From the NCBI RefSeq assembly GCF_033118175.1, contig NC_083685.1, positions 125,124,501 to 125,188,500 of the forward strand: 64,000 nt of DNA. The letters are read 5' to 3'. This stretch comes from Dama dama (Eukaryota > Chordata > Mammalia > Artiodactyla > Cervidae). Each line of letters begins with the position of its first letter. Position 1 is the first letter of the stretch. A program made the position numbers and the translations under genes. This document shows, piece by piece, positions 1 through 12,500 of the stretch. Below the pieces are notes generated by a model. The model was not told the DNA's origin, did not search any database, and saw only the letters and a program-made list of their open reading frames with translations.

Positions 1-359
1 TGGGTCACGAGACCCCGGAAGGCTGTGTGTCTGACAGAGTGGGGAGGGGTGCGTGGAGCTCTGAATCCCTCTGTTGTAGCAGCGTTTGCGACCAGGTCTT
101 TAGTCTGATTCCAATCAGGCTAAGGCTCTATATACACTACTGCTTTAAAACCTTCAGAGTAAGCACTTTTCTATATATCACCCCACTGGAGCAGCACCAC
201 GAACCGTGAGCAGGGCAGAAGCACCTGTTTACAGATGCCACTAAGGAGCCTGCCCATGTCACCAGACAGGGGGCCACCAAGGTGTTCCAGATCTAGTGCT
301 GCCTGCTGTCCCCTCTGCCAGGCTTTCATCCAGGCCCCCGGGGACGGGGCCCACGGTAC
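1..359 (-). other. TMEM94: TMEM94 intron sequence at left edge
   Basis: This follows the exon 17 donor on the minus strand. I looked for the next TMEM94 exon (EGIGEVLEKEDCMQALSG-type sequence) in all minus-strand frames and did not see it. No repeat is recognised. Confidence 0.7.
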
Positions 360-577
360 CGTCTGAGCTCCAGCTGCCGCGGCGGGCGCTCAGCTTGATG
401 GGAATGGTGCTAGGCAGCTCGCACATGGTGAAGATGCTGTTCTGGCCGGGCGCCTGCACCAGCTCGATGCACTTGCCGTTGAGCTGGGAGGATAGGGCAC
501 AACTCATGGGCTTGTAGGCGAAGGCAGAGCAGTAACCAGACAGACAGGCTCGCTGGTAGAAATCCAGCACTTTCTTT
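360..577 (-). CDS. TMEM94: TMEM94 coding exon 17 (residues 732-805), last exon in window
   Basis: Encodes KKVLDFYQRACLSGYCSAFA, SSQLNGKCIELVQAPGQNSI and FTMCELPSTIPIK, ending SWSSD plus one base. The FAYKP-type region resembles the nucleotide-binding domain border of P-type ATPases. Acceptor AG at 579-578, donor GTACC at 359-355. The next exon is left of position 1. Confidence 0.95.
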
Positions 578-3500
578 CTGCCAGGGAAGCAGGGTGGAAG
601 TGAGGTGAGTGGTCCCAGGGTGTCCAGACCTCTGGGTACCCAGCCAAAGCCAATGGTTCTCACCACCGGCCACGTGCCTCCTCACCGACCTGTCGGAACC
701 TGAAAGAGGGTAGATGTCAGCTCCGTCCCAGAAGTCTGTGCAGGCTTCCAAGACCACATCAGCCGTGCCATGGGACAGCATCTGCTCTGTGCCTGAAGAC
801 AGCGGAGGAGAGGGAGGCCCTGAGTGCCCCAAGCCACCACCCCTCCAGCTGACCTCCAAGCACATATCGCCACCCCTGAGAAGGATGCTAAAATGAGTCC
901 CTGGGTGGGGGGCGGGCCGTGGGAATCCCCCAGACATCATGGCAGCAAACCTATCAGCAAGGCCACTGAGTGCATAACATGGGTACAAGGCCGCCGGTCC
1001 TCCAGGCAGTCCTCCACGACCCGCAGCATCCACCGTCCCAGCGCCAATCCCCAGAGCCCATCTCTGCCATGTGTGAGGTCTCGGGGAGGATCTAACGCTC
1101 CCTAGAAGGAGCCCCGTCCCGCCACACTCCCGGGAGGCTCACTGGTGGTGGTGTCCTTGATGAAGAGGCTGATCATGTGGCTGAGCGGGGGCCGCCGCTT
1201 GGTGACGCAGGACAGCCTCCCCAGTGAGGTCTCCTTCATGGTCTCGGCGCTGGGGAGACGGTAGAGTGCGAGGTGGTTCCCCTGCTTAAAGAGCTCCTTT
1301 GCCCCGGGAGTGAAGCCTGTGGGATGGGTGGATGGATGAATAAACAGACAAGATGCAGATAAAGGGGCCGGAAGCGCAAAGGGTTGCCAGGTGCTCTTGA
1401 CCGAGGCCACATCTGGCCCTGGTGGCCCAGCCCCTGAGAAGAGTCGCCAGGCAGCCTACCGATGAGGCGGGCGAGCTCGCAGAGGCCCCAGGGCACGCGC
1501 ACGGGCAGCACGGCGCTGCGGCTCTCCTGCAGGGCGACGTTGCACAGATGGTCTGAGAACCGGCAGAGCCGCTCAGTGACGCTGGCGTCGCACAGGTTCA
1601 GCAGCACGTTGAGGCCCAGCGGCTTGAGCGAGGTGAGGTGCAGCTGCCAGTTGGAGTCGTCGAACTGGATGCAGGAGGGGTTCTGCTGGTCCTGGGACAG
1701 GCTGAGCATCTCTAGGTGGTAGTCACACACGAAGTCCTCAGCTTCGTAGGGCTCGCCCTCCGGGCCGTGCTGGGTCTGGCGGAAAGGAGGAGGGGAAAGG
1801 GGGGAGCTTAGACTGAAGTGAGGGGGGTGGTACGGGCAGTGCCCCTGAGAGAAGGCATGCCCCCCCGGCAGGGCATGCTCCTGCTCACGCTCTCCCAGCC
1901 CTCCCCACACCCCTCTGCACCCTTCCTGGCTCTGGGGGCTTCTAGGATCCGTGCCCAACAACATTGTCACCAGCTCAGAAGAGGCTGTCCAGACTGGGCA
2001 AGAAGCGATGAAGCCTCTCTCTGTCAGGGGAAATATCTTTAGAGGGAACTCCTGGCTTTCTGTCTTTTGAAGGCTGCAATCAGGAAGAAGGGTCTTGCCC
2101 CAGTCAATTACCACCATCGACCAAACGCGGAAAGGGGGGAGGGGCCTACTTTGCGGGAGAACCAGGGACGAGGCCTCTGGAGCTGAGAACAGGGGCCAGG
2201 ATGTCTGAGCCCCAGGCTCCACCTGCCCGGGCTGGGCGGCACCTCTGCGGCCCCCTCCAGCAAAAGAGGCCAGGGTGCCCCGTGACGGATGAGGTGGCCA
2301 CTCCCCGGGCCCCCCTCACCTTGCCGGGGTCGTCATCTTCGCCGCCCTCCGTGTCCCTGCTGAAGCTCACGCTGGAGCCAGACAGGTGTTTGTTGCGGCC
2401 GTGTACCCGGTGGTGAGGGTGGGGTTCGGGCACCTTGGGACCGTCACCCGGCCAGTTGCCGCCACGTTCCTGCTCGTTGGAAAGGTGCAGGGGAGCGTTC
2501 AGGGAGCCGGCCAGGAGGGCGTCGCGTTCGTGGGGCTGAGGAGAGCAAGGAGCACAGGCCTCAGACTCCAGTCCTGAAGTCGCCTCGGGCCAGGAGGCCA
2601 GGCCGCTACGGCCTCCCTCCCGGGGCCCCGTCTCCATGGGGGCTCCTGAGGCCCGAGCCCCCCTCCTCCTCCCGCCTCCCCTCGCCCCGCCCCCCGCCGC
2701 GGAGGCCACCTTCCCGGCCCAGGCCGCACCTCCTCCTCCACCTCGGGATGGCAGAAGGAGCGGGTGGACAGGTCGTCCGTGAGGTCCTCGTGGCTGCTGT
2801 GCGCGGGCTCCACCTTCCCGCTGAAGAACAGCACAGTCTCCGGGCTGGGGTTGGGCCACGACAGGATCCCCTGTTTGTCCACACAGCACAGCACCTGCAG
2901 GGGGAGACGGCGACAGGGGAGGGGGCGCGGCGTTCCCCAGGCTGCCGGCCGCTCCGCAGAGCCGCCTGCCGAGGCCGGGCCCTCCCCGGGGCCGCCCTCA
3001 CCGTCACGGAGCCCAGGCTGTGCAGCAGGCTGGAGCTGTGGCTCAGAGTGGGCGACGTCCCCTGGATCACCCGCAGGAAGTGGCCCCAAATGCAGCGCAG
3101 CATCTCCTGGGGGCAGAGACAAGGTGCTCGGCCACGTTTCCCTGGAGATGGCCTTGGGGACCGACAGAGGAAACGGTCCGGGGGGAGCGTGTGGCCCCCC
3201 AGCAGTGACACATTACCCACATGGGACGGGGGGCCAGAGGGGCTCTGAGAGGGAAGCTCAAGGCCATAATGCAGGGGCACCGGGGGTTCCAAAAGGGGCC
3301 TGGGGGAGCTCAGGCTGGGGGTAGAGGGCCAGCATCCATCCAGGTGAGGGTACCTGAGAGGACACGGCTTCCGTATAGCTGCTTAGAGTGTCCTCCGAGA
3401 ACTTGGCGAGCTGCATGGAGAAGAGGACATGAGTCTTGGGGAGGAAACTGCCACCGTCCCAGGGCCTTGGAGCGGGCGGGTGGGGGCCTCGCACCTCTCG

Positions 3501-6500
3501 GTGAAGGACACCGGGAAGCCCCGGAACCCCCGTCTGCTGAGAGCAAGGGTGGATGGACCCTTGCTGTCCCTGGGGCCTGGTCTGGAGATCCTGCTGGCTA
3601 GAGAGGGCGGAGCCCTCGGAGAGCTGCCCAGGGCCGGCCGTGTGCTGGGCCGCAGGGCAGGAGGTGGGGCGGCCGCACTTCTGCCCTCTTTGCTGGGGGC
3701 ACAGCCCACTCCGTCTTCCTGTTCCTGTCTTTGGCTCTTTCTGCACTGTCCCCCACCCCCTCCCCAAGGCCTGGGAACAACTGACCAGGGAGCTGGGGGA
3801 GGCCTTGCTCATCTGGGCCAGGACGCGGGCTTCTCCACAGGCGGTTGCCAGGACCCAGAGGACCGGGAAGAGCAGGGGGAGGATGGGCAGGACACCATTC
3901 ACCTGGAAAAGAGCGAGCCCCGCTGAGGCTCCGAGAGTCGCTGGCGGAGGGAAAAAGGAGGGAGGGCAGGGCTGCCCCCTCCCCAGCCCTGGGGCCCTCC
4001 CTGAGTAAAAAGGATCGCTGGGGGCAGCAGGCAGGAAACAGGGAAGGAGAGCAGGCACTCCGAAGAGGAAGTCTGGGAGACCCCTGGGCTGGGGGTGAGA
4101 GGGGCAGTCAGGGCACCCCGAGGGCCCGTCTCTGGGGAAGGAGAGGAGAGGGCGGTCTTACCTGCAGCTGGAGGAGGGTGTACTGCCAGGTGGTGATACC
4201 CGGGGCTTTCAGCATGAAGCGCAGGGCGTTGGTGATGAGGAAGCTGGCCTGTTGGGGAAAGGAGAGACGCGGCCTTAACTCTCCCCGACGCCAGGGGGGA
4301 CCCAGGCTCTGAGGCACCCCATCTTCTGCCCACTCACACTCCCCCACCCCCGGCACCGGCTGGCTCACCCCGGGACCCTCCCGTCTGCGCTCACAGGCTT
4401 GCCTGAGTCTGGCCCCCAGGGTCCCCCAGCCCCTGGCCCCCCGCGGCCCCCACCGCGGCCCGGCCGCACACACCAGGACCACGGGCACCGCGTAGCGCAG
4501 CATCACCGACTGCACCGTGAACCTCTCGTTGTCCAGGGCGGTCACCGGGCGGGACAGGGCCATGTCCAGGCACCACCTGCAGAAAGAGCCTTGGGTCCTG
4601 CAGTTCCCCCTCCCCTCCCGGGCCCTGGCCCCAGAAGAATGGCCTCCTGGCCACTGTGGCCCATGGCCATCTCTGTAGCTGTCTCTTCAGAGTCCAGACT
4701 GAGAGGGGGTCAATCACCCAGTCGAAGAATTCTCACAAAAGGGACTTCCTTAACAACCCACCCTGCCGTGCAGAGGGCGTGGGTTCGATCCCTGGACGGG
4801 GAACTAAGATCCCACAGGCCGTGCAGAAACTAAGGCCACATGGTGCACCTACTGAGTCTGCGAGCCACAACTACACCCTGAAACAGCCAAGTAAACAAAC
4901 TGGAAGTAAATAAATAAATAATAAGAATCCTCACAAGAAGCTAAAGCGAAGGCCCCGCAGGTGCCTGCTCTAAGGGGCCTGGGTACGAACCAGGCTTCTT
5001 CCTGTCGTCATCACCGGCTCACGGCTCACGGGGGGAGACTCTGGGGGGAGAGGTTGGGGGACAGTGCAGCGCCCCCACCTGATGTTGTCGATCACGGGGG
5101 TCTCGAGGACACGGAAGAGCCGGTGCTGCTGGGGGTTTTGCGGCCCTTTCTTCACTTCTCCCCGGGGGGATGGGGGTGGCGAGAAAGGGGGGAACAGATC
5201 TCCCGGCTCCAAGACAATGTGCTCGTCGTCCTGCCAGAGACAAAGGGGAGCAGGGGGAGGGTAATCAATGGGTCCTGGGGAAGCTACTCTTCCTTGACCG
5301 TTGCAGGGAAGCAGAGACATCTCACCAGGTTAAGGACCATCAGTGAGCAAGGAGTCACCTGGAGTGGGGTGGGGGGGAGCCTGGGGGATGGGTTTCCTAG
5401 CAACTTGAGAATCACAGGGAAGGAAGAACAGGATGAAGAGAAAGATGTTCCAGCTTTTCTCCATTTTTCCTAGAGCGCTTCCCAGGAAACCCGCGAGCTG
5501 GGCAGCAAGCGTCAGGATGAAGCCCCGGGACCCTCCCACCACCGCTGGTGGACGTTCCCACAGCATTTCCAGGGAAGGAGAGAGGACCCCAGCTACCTTG
5601 ATGCCCCGCAGGGAAGCAAAGGATTCCTGGCCGGGCCTCAGAGCTATGATGTCTCCTTCTACCAGCAGGCTAACCGGCAGGTTGACGAGATGTCCGTCTC
5701 TGTAGGCCCAGTGCAGAGACCAGGATGGTGTGAAGGGCATGTGGAGGTCTGGGTACATGGCATCTGGCCACTTGACCTCCTTGCCATCCCTGAGGGCATC
5801 TGATGAGGGTAGAAAGAGGGACACGGCCTCAGCTGGAGCTCCGCACACGCCAGCTGGATCCAGCATGCACCTCGGGAGCTGGGTCTGCTCCGCTCGCTTC
5901 CCCAGGCCTGCATCAACCCACGCCACTCACTCCAGCACCGGCCCCTCTGCAGGTCCGCGCCCCGCCTGGCCCCTCACCTTGGATTTGGTCAATGACGCCC
6001 CGCAGTCTCCGCTCTACCTCCCGACGCTTCAGCCGATCTTGCCGCCCAATGAGGACGAGGTTGAGGAGCAGCAGGAGGAAGAGCGCCGAGGCGTTCACCA
6101 GCTCCACCCCGCGGCTGGCAGCGAGAGGGGAGGGGGTCCTGGGGGTGCTGGCCAGCGGGGGGCAGGGCGCTCTGCAGCCCAGCCAACCCAGGGCCCCACA
6201 CTGCCCTCCCCACCCCTTTCTGCTTCTGACAGCAGCTGGCCAAGGGACTGCAGATTCCCACGTGACCCAGGCTCTGACTGCGGGTGGCAGTTCCCTGTCT
6301 CCCCGGGTGGGTACGGGGGCAGGAGAGGGACAAGCCCAGACCCTGTGTTGCGAGAGGTGGGAAGAAGCACCCCCCCACCCACCCAGGGCCACGGGCCACG
6401 TACCTGCCAGCCGGCTGGCCCCCGCAGCAAGCCAGCAACAGGAGCACAGCCAGGAGCATGAGCGAGGCGCCCGGCCAGTGGAAACAGGAGCAGCGGTTCC

Positions 6501-9500
6501 CGTGGTACAGGAAGCTGTTTCTCCACATCTCCTGGGGGCAGGGGGCGGGCGAGTGAGAGGCTGGGGGACAGGCGGGAGACGGGAGGGGCCGGGACTCTCT
6601 GACCTGCTAGGATCTGACTGCCTTCCTCCCAGCCCACCCGATCCCGCCCCCCGCCGTGGCTGCCTCCCTCAACTCACTTCAGTCTCGGCTGGGGGTCGGG
6701 ACGTCACTCTGAAAGGAATCCTGACTCCTTTCTGATTTTTAGGGATGCCTCGGTCAGGTCATGCTGCCCAGGACGACAGGGTGAGTCCCGGCCCTGAGAA
6801 CGGGCCTCCCGAGTTTTTCCGCCACCCCAACTGTGGAGCCCTACACCATGGCCATGGGTGTGGAGCTCTGGACCAGGGTCACAGGATAAAAATCTCTGGA
6901 ACTGACCAAGCCCCATAGCAACTGGTGCCATGAGCCTCTGGATCTAAATCAGCCAGTCCCCTGACCCCGTATTATATCAAATACCCACCCTATTATCAGC
7001 CCTATGGCATCCCATCACCTAATGCCATCATTCCAGTAGGAATTTTCTGTCTTGAGGAAATAAAAATTGGCTGCCACACTTTGAAAGGGTTTGGCTCTCC
7101 CTCAAGCTGGCCTGCTGTGCTAACAGCGGCTTCCACTCTAGTAAACTTTCTTCTCCTCTCGTTCTGCCTCATGTCTGGAAATTCTTTTCCCACCCGCGCA
7201 CGGACCAGGACCCCAGCTAGGCTCTGGGCTCCCGGGAGGACGCGTCACCTTCCACGTGAGACATTTCTTCCGCTCCTTCAGGTGTCCATCCAGCACTGCC
7301 TCCAGCTGCTCCTTCAGAATGCTGAGGGCCTTCCGGGTGGACAGGCCCAGGGCCAAGGGCGGCTCGCCCTGGAGGGGAGAGGGGGCGGCTCTCGGCATCC
7401 CACGGGAGGCCCAGGTCCCCTCCCCTCCCGCCTCCCCAGAACCTTCCTCCCTCCTCCCAAGGCCTCGCCCTCCCTTTCCTTCACTAGCCCCTGGCAAGCA
7501 GTAGGGGTCCTGAGTGTGTTCCCCACTGAACTAAAAGATGTTCAGGTACACAGTCCCCCACTCTTCAAAGCCCAGTTTAACACAAAACTAGAGGGACTTC
7601 CCTGGCGGTCCAGTGGTTAGGACGCCACGCTCGCAAGGCAGACGGCACAGGTTTGACCCCTGGTCGGGGAACTAAGATCCCGCAGGCCGCACAGCACAGC
7701 CAAAAAATAAAACAGAACCAGAAACAAGCCTTTCTAGGCTCAGCGTCTTCTAACTCTCCTTTCACTCAACTCCCAACCCACTGCCATCAGCAGCCCAGTA
7801 CCGCTTGGGCTGTGCTCACCGCCCAGCTCCCCTTACTGCACTGGGGCCATCTTTCCTGGTTCTCCGGCAGGAAAATGTGGATTGTTTAAGTGGGGGGCTT
7901 AACTGGTAAAGAATCCGCCTGCAATCTGGGAGACCCAGTTTGATCCCTGAGTCAGGAAGATCCCCTGGAGAAGGGAAAGGCTACCCACTCTGGTATTCTC
8001 GACTGGAGAATTCCATGGACTGAACAGCCTGTGGGGTCGCAAGGAGTCCGACGTGACTGAGTGACTTTCACTTTCTAAGTGGGGAGAAGAGAACTAACCT
8101 AGAGGTACTAGCTTGACGTTCTCCCTAGTAAAAACGTGAAGAAAAACCCCACCAACTTCTGTTACCACCAGCTCATTAGAGGGAAGCTACTGTAACACTG
8201 ATGGCGGGAAGAACACAACCTCAGAAAAAGGCAGCCGCTCCCAGGAAAGGACCTGGACCGACCACACCCCGCACTCCCGCTCTCTGAGGGTGGGTGGAAC
8301 GAGGCACGGACGGGGTGGTTGGTGGCACGTTTTCCTCTGTGGCCGCACAGCCTGACCTCTGCCACCGAGACCCCCTTTCCTGGGTTTCTCTCCTCTGTCC
8401 TGTCCACCTACCCCACAGTCCCTCCTATGACATCTTCTCCACAACAGTGTGTACGTTTCCAGGGCTACATCAGCCACACGGATTCGCCTGCCAGCAATAA
8501 GCTTCCAACTCCTAAATCTGACCTCTAGCCTGACCACTGTCCCAAATTCTGACCCGTTTCTGAACTGATCCACAGCTCTTTCGTAGGTATCTGTGAGTCG
8601 ATACGTCCAAAACCCTGAAATTGCCACCCAGCTCTCCCCACCAGAGCCAGTACCCCTCCTGCAAGTTATCACCTCACCCAGGCATTCCAGCCCTCCTGCC
8701 AACCCCTGCCTCCTCTTCCCACCTCCCAGTTGCTACCTTCCATCCCAGCCAGGGAGAGCGCATCTGATCAACTGACCCTGTTCCCTTTAAAATCCAGCCC
8801 AGACTCCTGAGCGTGGTCTGGGATCTCCTCCAGCCTCCTCGCCTGCTGCTCCTACCGCCTGCCCAGCTCCCTAAGCTCATGTGCCAGCATCTTCCTGTGT
8901 TTTCCTAGCCAAGAACACACTCCCTGCCCCAGACAACTCTTTACTTCTCCTCCGAGACTCGGCTCAAACACCACCCGCTCTGGGAAATTTTCCCAAAACC
9001 CAGGGCTGCACGTACTGGGGGAGGCTTGTATTCCAACGGCACCCCAGGGCAACCTGGCTCACAGGCGGCACCGCAGAGCACTGTCATCACGGGTTTACTT
9101 GTCTGGCTCCCCCACCAGACAGCCAGCCAGCTCCTTGAAAACAGGTGCTGAATTCTTCCATGGCCATACCCACCCACCAGGCACAGGGCAGCGGCTCAAT
9201 GAATACTTGCTGAATGAACGAATGAATGAACGTACATGTAGCTTCACTGGTATCAAGGACACCTTAATTGGGGTTGTCAAAAGTGTTCAGCCCCTCAGTT
9301 GTGTCTGACTCTTTGTGACCCGATGGACTGCAGCCCGCCGGGCTCCTCTGTCCATGGAATTCTCCCGGCAAGAACACTGGAGTGGGTTGCCATTTCCTAT
9401 TCCTGGGGATCTTCCCGACCCAGGGATAGAACCCGCATCTTTTGCTTCTCCTGCATTGGCAGGCAGGTTCTTTACCACTAGCACCACCTGGGAAGCCCAA

Positions 9501-12500
9501 CCCAGGACCTATGGCAGAACCGCCTGGAGCTTTTACAAATGTGCAAGTTCCAGGTCCCCACCCCAGACCTACCCAATCAACACTGCTGGAGGTGAGGCCC
9601 ACCCTGGATGGATCTGAGGCACAGATCCCCAGCCAGGGGTCCAGGGGAAAAGAAGGCCCCCAGGAAAGACAGGGCCTGGGGGAGCAGTGAGTCTTTCCCA
9701 GGGCCACCTGAAGAGCACCAACGTAGGCTTTCACCAGGGAAAGTTCTGAGCAAGCAGAGGGAAGCCCTAACCCTGGGGCGCCAAGAAAGGGCCTGGGTTT
9801 ATCCACTGGGTCCCGGCCAAGCATCACTAAGCCAGTGGGGCCCCGGCTGCCCAGGTTCACGGCCCTGCTTCTCCACTCCTACCTCTGGGCTTCTGCCCTG
9901 GCTCTGTCCACTAACGTTTTTGGATTTCCTCCTCCCTGCAGGTATCTATATCCACCCCACTCTGTGGCAGCCTGGCCCCTCACCAGCTACACATCTCCAC
10001 CACTAGAGGTAATGATGGCCTGGGGGTGGCATCCCCTGGCTGCGGGCCGGGCACTGCGGGCCTGTTGCCAGCTCTCTCGGCCTGAGGGGTGAGGATGGGC
10101 CCCAGAGCGGGTCCTGCCCAAAGACCTCCCAGCTCCTATGCTTGAACCTCCATGCCCCCCATCCCTACTCTCCACAGAGGCTCTGGGCAATTATGAGATG
10201 AGAGCTGCCTCTTCCCAGAGGGAAGAACAGGTTATTTCAGCTCAGGAAGAAATGGGCCTCTGGGCAGGGAGCTGGCACCCCCTTAAGGGTAAACACCTCC
10301 CTCTGGCAGGGATCCGGGCTAAGAGCCCATGGTCCAGAACAAAGGAGTACCAGGTAAGGCTAGTACCTCTGCCTAGACTTCTGGCTGGAGGCAAGAAAGC
10401 CTCCAGGGGCAGGAAGGAGGAACAGAAAAACAAAGGGTGACCAGGGGCCTGCCCAGGGCCAAGGGGCTGGCCCAGAGGGGGAATACCCCGGAAGAAGAGA
10501 GTCCGGGAGGCCCGCCTGTCCTCCCCCGCCCCGTCCTTCCCCAGGCTCAACCCTCCGAGCTCCCTTTCCCAGAGGGGAGTGCGAGTTCCCAGGGTGGACT
10601 TGCCTAGGCCAGGTCTCCACAAAGAAGTGAGTACACCTCCTGCGGGCAGGGGAGGGCTGGCTGGCAGAGGTGGACAGGCTGTGCGCCAAAGGGTGGGAGA
10701 AAGCAAGGGCCGACAAAGCCCACGGGACTGCGGAGTCACCCGGAGAGCTGCTCGGGCCAGAACGGGTGCCAGGCTCGGGAAGGCTAAGGGAGCAGCCGGG
10801 GCACAGCCTTCCTCTGGCCGTGCCTCTAGACCCTGGACACTCACCAACTGCCCTCTGCTTGCCCTGCAGCTGGCCTGTACCCTCTGCCTTATTTCAGGCA
10901 CCCCAACCCCCCTGAGCCCCCCACCCAGCAATTGTTTAGCTCCTCCTCTGCCTCCAGGTTCTTGGAACCTGTAGTCTGCTCCCCTCCAGGGGTGGAAGGA
11001 GGGGCCAGAGGGTGGCAAGCGTGGAGCCCCCGTGAGTCAGCCCCCCACATGTTGTGTCTGGTTTGGAGCACCCACTCCAGACTGGCGATTAAAGGCAACA
11101 CAGCAGGGGGAAAATGAGCCCTTGTAATTATATGCCTCCTGAGGAAAGCGCCTGCCCACACAGAGGCCCCAGGGCCCAACACCGCCCTCCAGTCGACCCT
11201 CAGCGGCCTGCAAATCCAACTGCTGTGGCTGCACACGAGGCCTGATGGCAAGCCCGTCTCCAGCAGGAGAGCCCGCGTGTGGGGAAAACCACTGCTTCTC
11301 TGCTTATCCCGAGGCTTTCCACCCAGGCAGTGTGAGAACTGAAGCAGGGAAACTGGTGGAAGACCAAAGGTTTTCCAAAGGCAATTCAGAAAGGGCTCAC
11401 GGCGGCCCTTCTCAAAAGCACGGAGTGAGGCTGGACACCCAGTGTGCCTGGGCGCCCACAGCAGGCGCGGTGCGAGGCTGGGGCTGGTGTGAGAGAGAAG
11501 AACCCCGGTCACACACACTCCATCTAAGGTCTGCTCCTCTCCACCAAGGCCAAGAAGGGCCAGGAGAACCTGTCCCGGAGGGATGCTCAGATGCTCCTCC
11601 TCCCTGCCCCCAGGCACCTCCAGGAGGCTCCGGGGGTGAGCAGCCAGGTCTCCACGCCAGAGGGGAGGGGCGACCCTGCTTCTTCCCCGACATTGAGGTT
11701 TTCTGGCCTCCACTCCCGAGGCCCCAGCAGGGGCGGGCTCAGGAGGGCTGCCATCACACCCCTCACTCCCTCTCCGTTTCATCACCAAAGGAGGACACGG
11801 GTCAGGCCCAGGGGTTCAGGGAGCAGCAAGTGGTGATAGATCTCTGTCTGGTCCAATCAGAACCGCAAGAAACCTGCTCCAGAACCGAATCTGCTCCCCA
11901 GGGCCCAGAGCTAAGCATCTGGGTCAGTCTAATGAGGCTTCAAGAGCCAGTATACCTGGGCTGCCCTGGGCCACCATGGTCAGGCTTCTCTGGTGGCCCA
12001 GAAGCAGAAGCCCTCAGCAACCCCCAACCCCCTGCCCCCTGATCGGTCAGGACTCCTCTGAGGTTCCCTCAGCATAGCAGCCATCTTCCTTCCTGTTTGA
12101 CCTGTTTCGGGAGAAAGTGGACTCAAGGTCCCCTAGGCTCAGGTGGACCGATGATGAACTGGCCTCGGCCACAGCAGAAAACCACTAATCAGAACCAGCT
12201 GACCCTCTGCCAGGCCCCCTGGGTCACGGCCTTCTTGGCCATTGCAGCGGTCAGGGGACCCAAAGCTGGACTCCATGATGCCGGAATCACCGGAGCAGAG
12301 ATTCGGCCACTGTCCTCCAGGATATATGACAAGCATCACCACGAATCTCATCTGAGTTGAGCCAGACAGACCCAAATCGACTCCGCCGACAAGCAACTCA
12401 AAACCTTAAGCAGGGGCGCCTCCTCCTCCTCCTCATACGGACCGGGCACTTTCACCCATCTCATTCCTCGCCTCCTGCAGACAAGACCCAGGAAGAGACC

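Noticed and set aside
690..700. Alternative donor six bases downstream of the exon 16 donor (GTGAGG)
   Set aside because: It would add two codons (GTCGGT region) not present in the family and is not needed for the conserved SDR-KK junction.
410..1033. Long minus-strand open frames across the TMEM94 exon/intron region (for example 207, 328 and 266 codons)
   Set aside because: They run through exon-intron borders in GC-rich DNA; only the spliced pieces match TMEM94, and phase is kept only with the exon borders.
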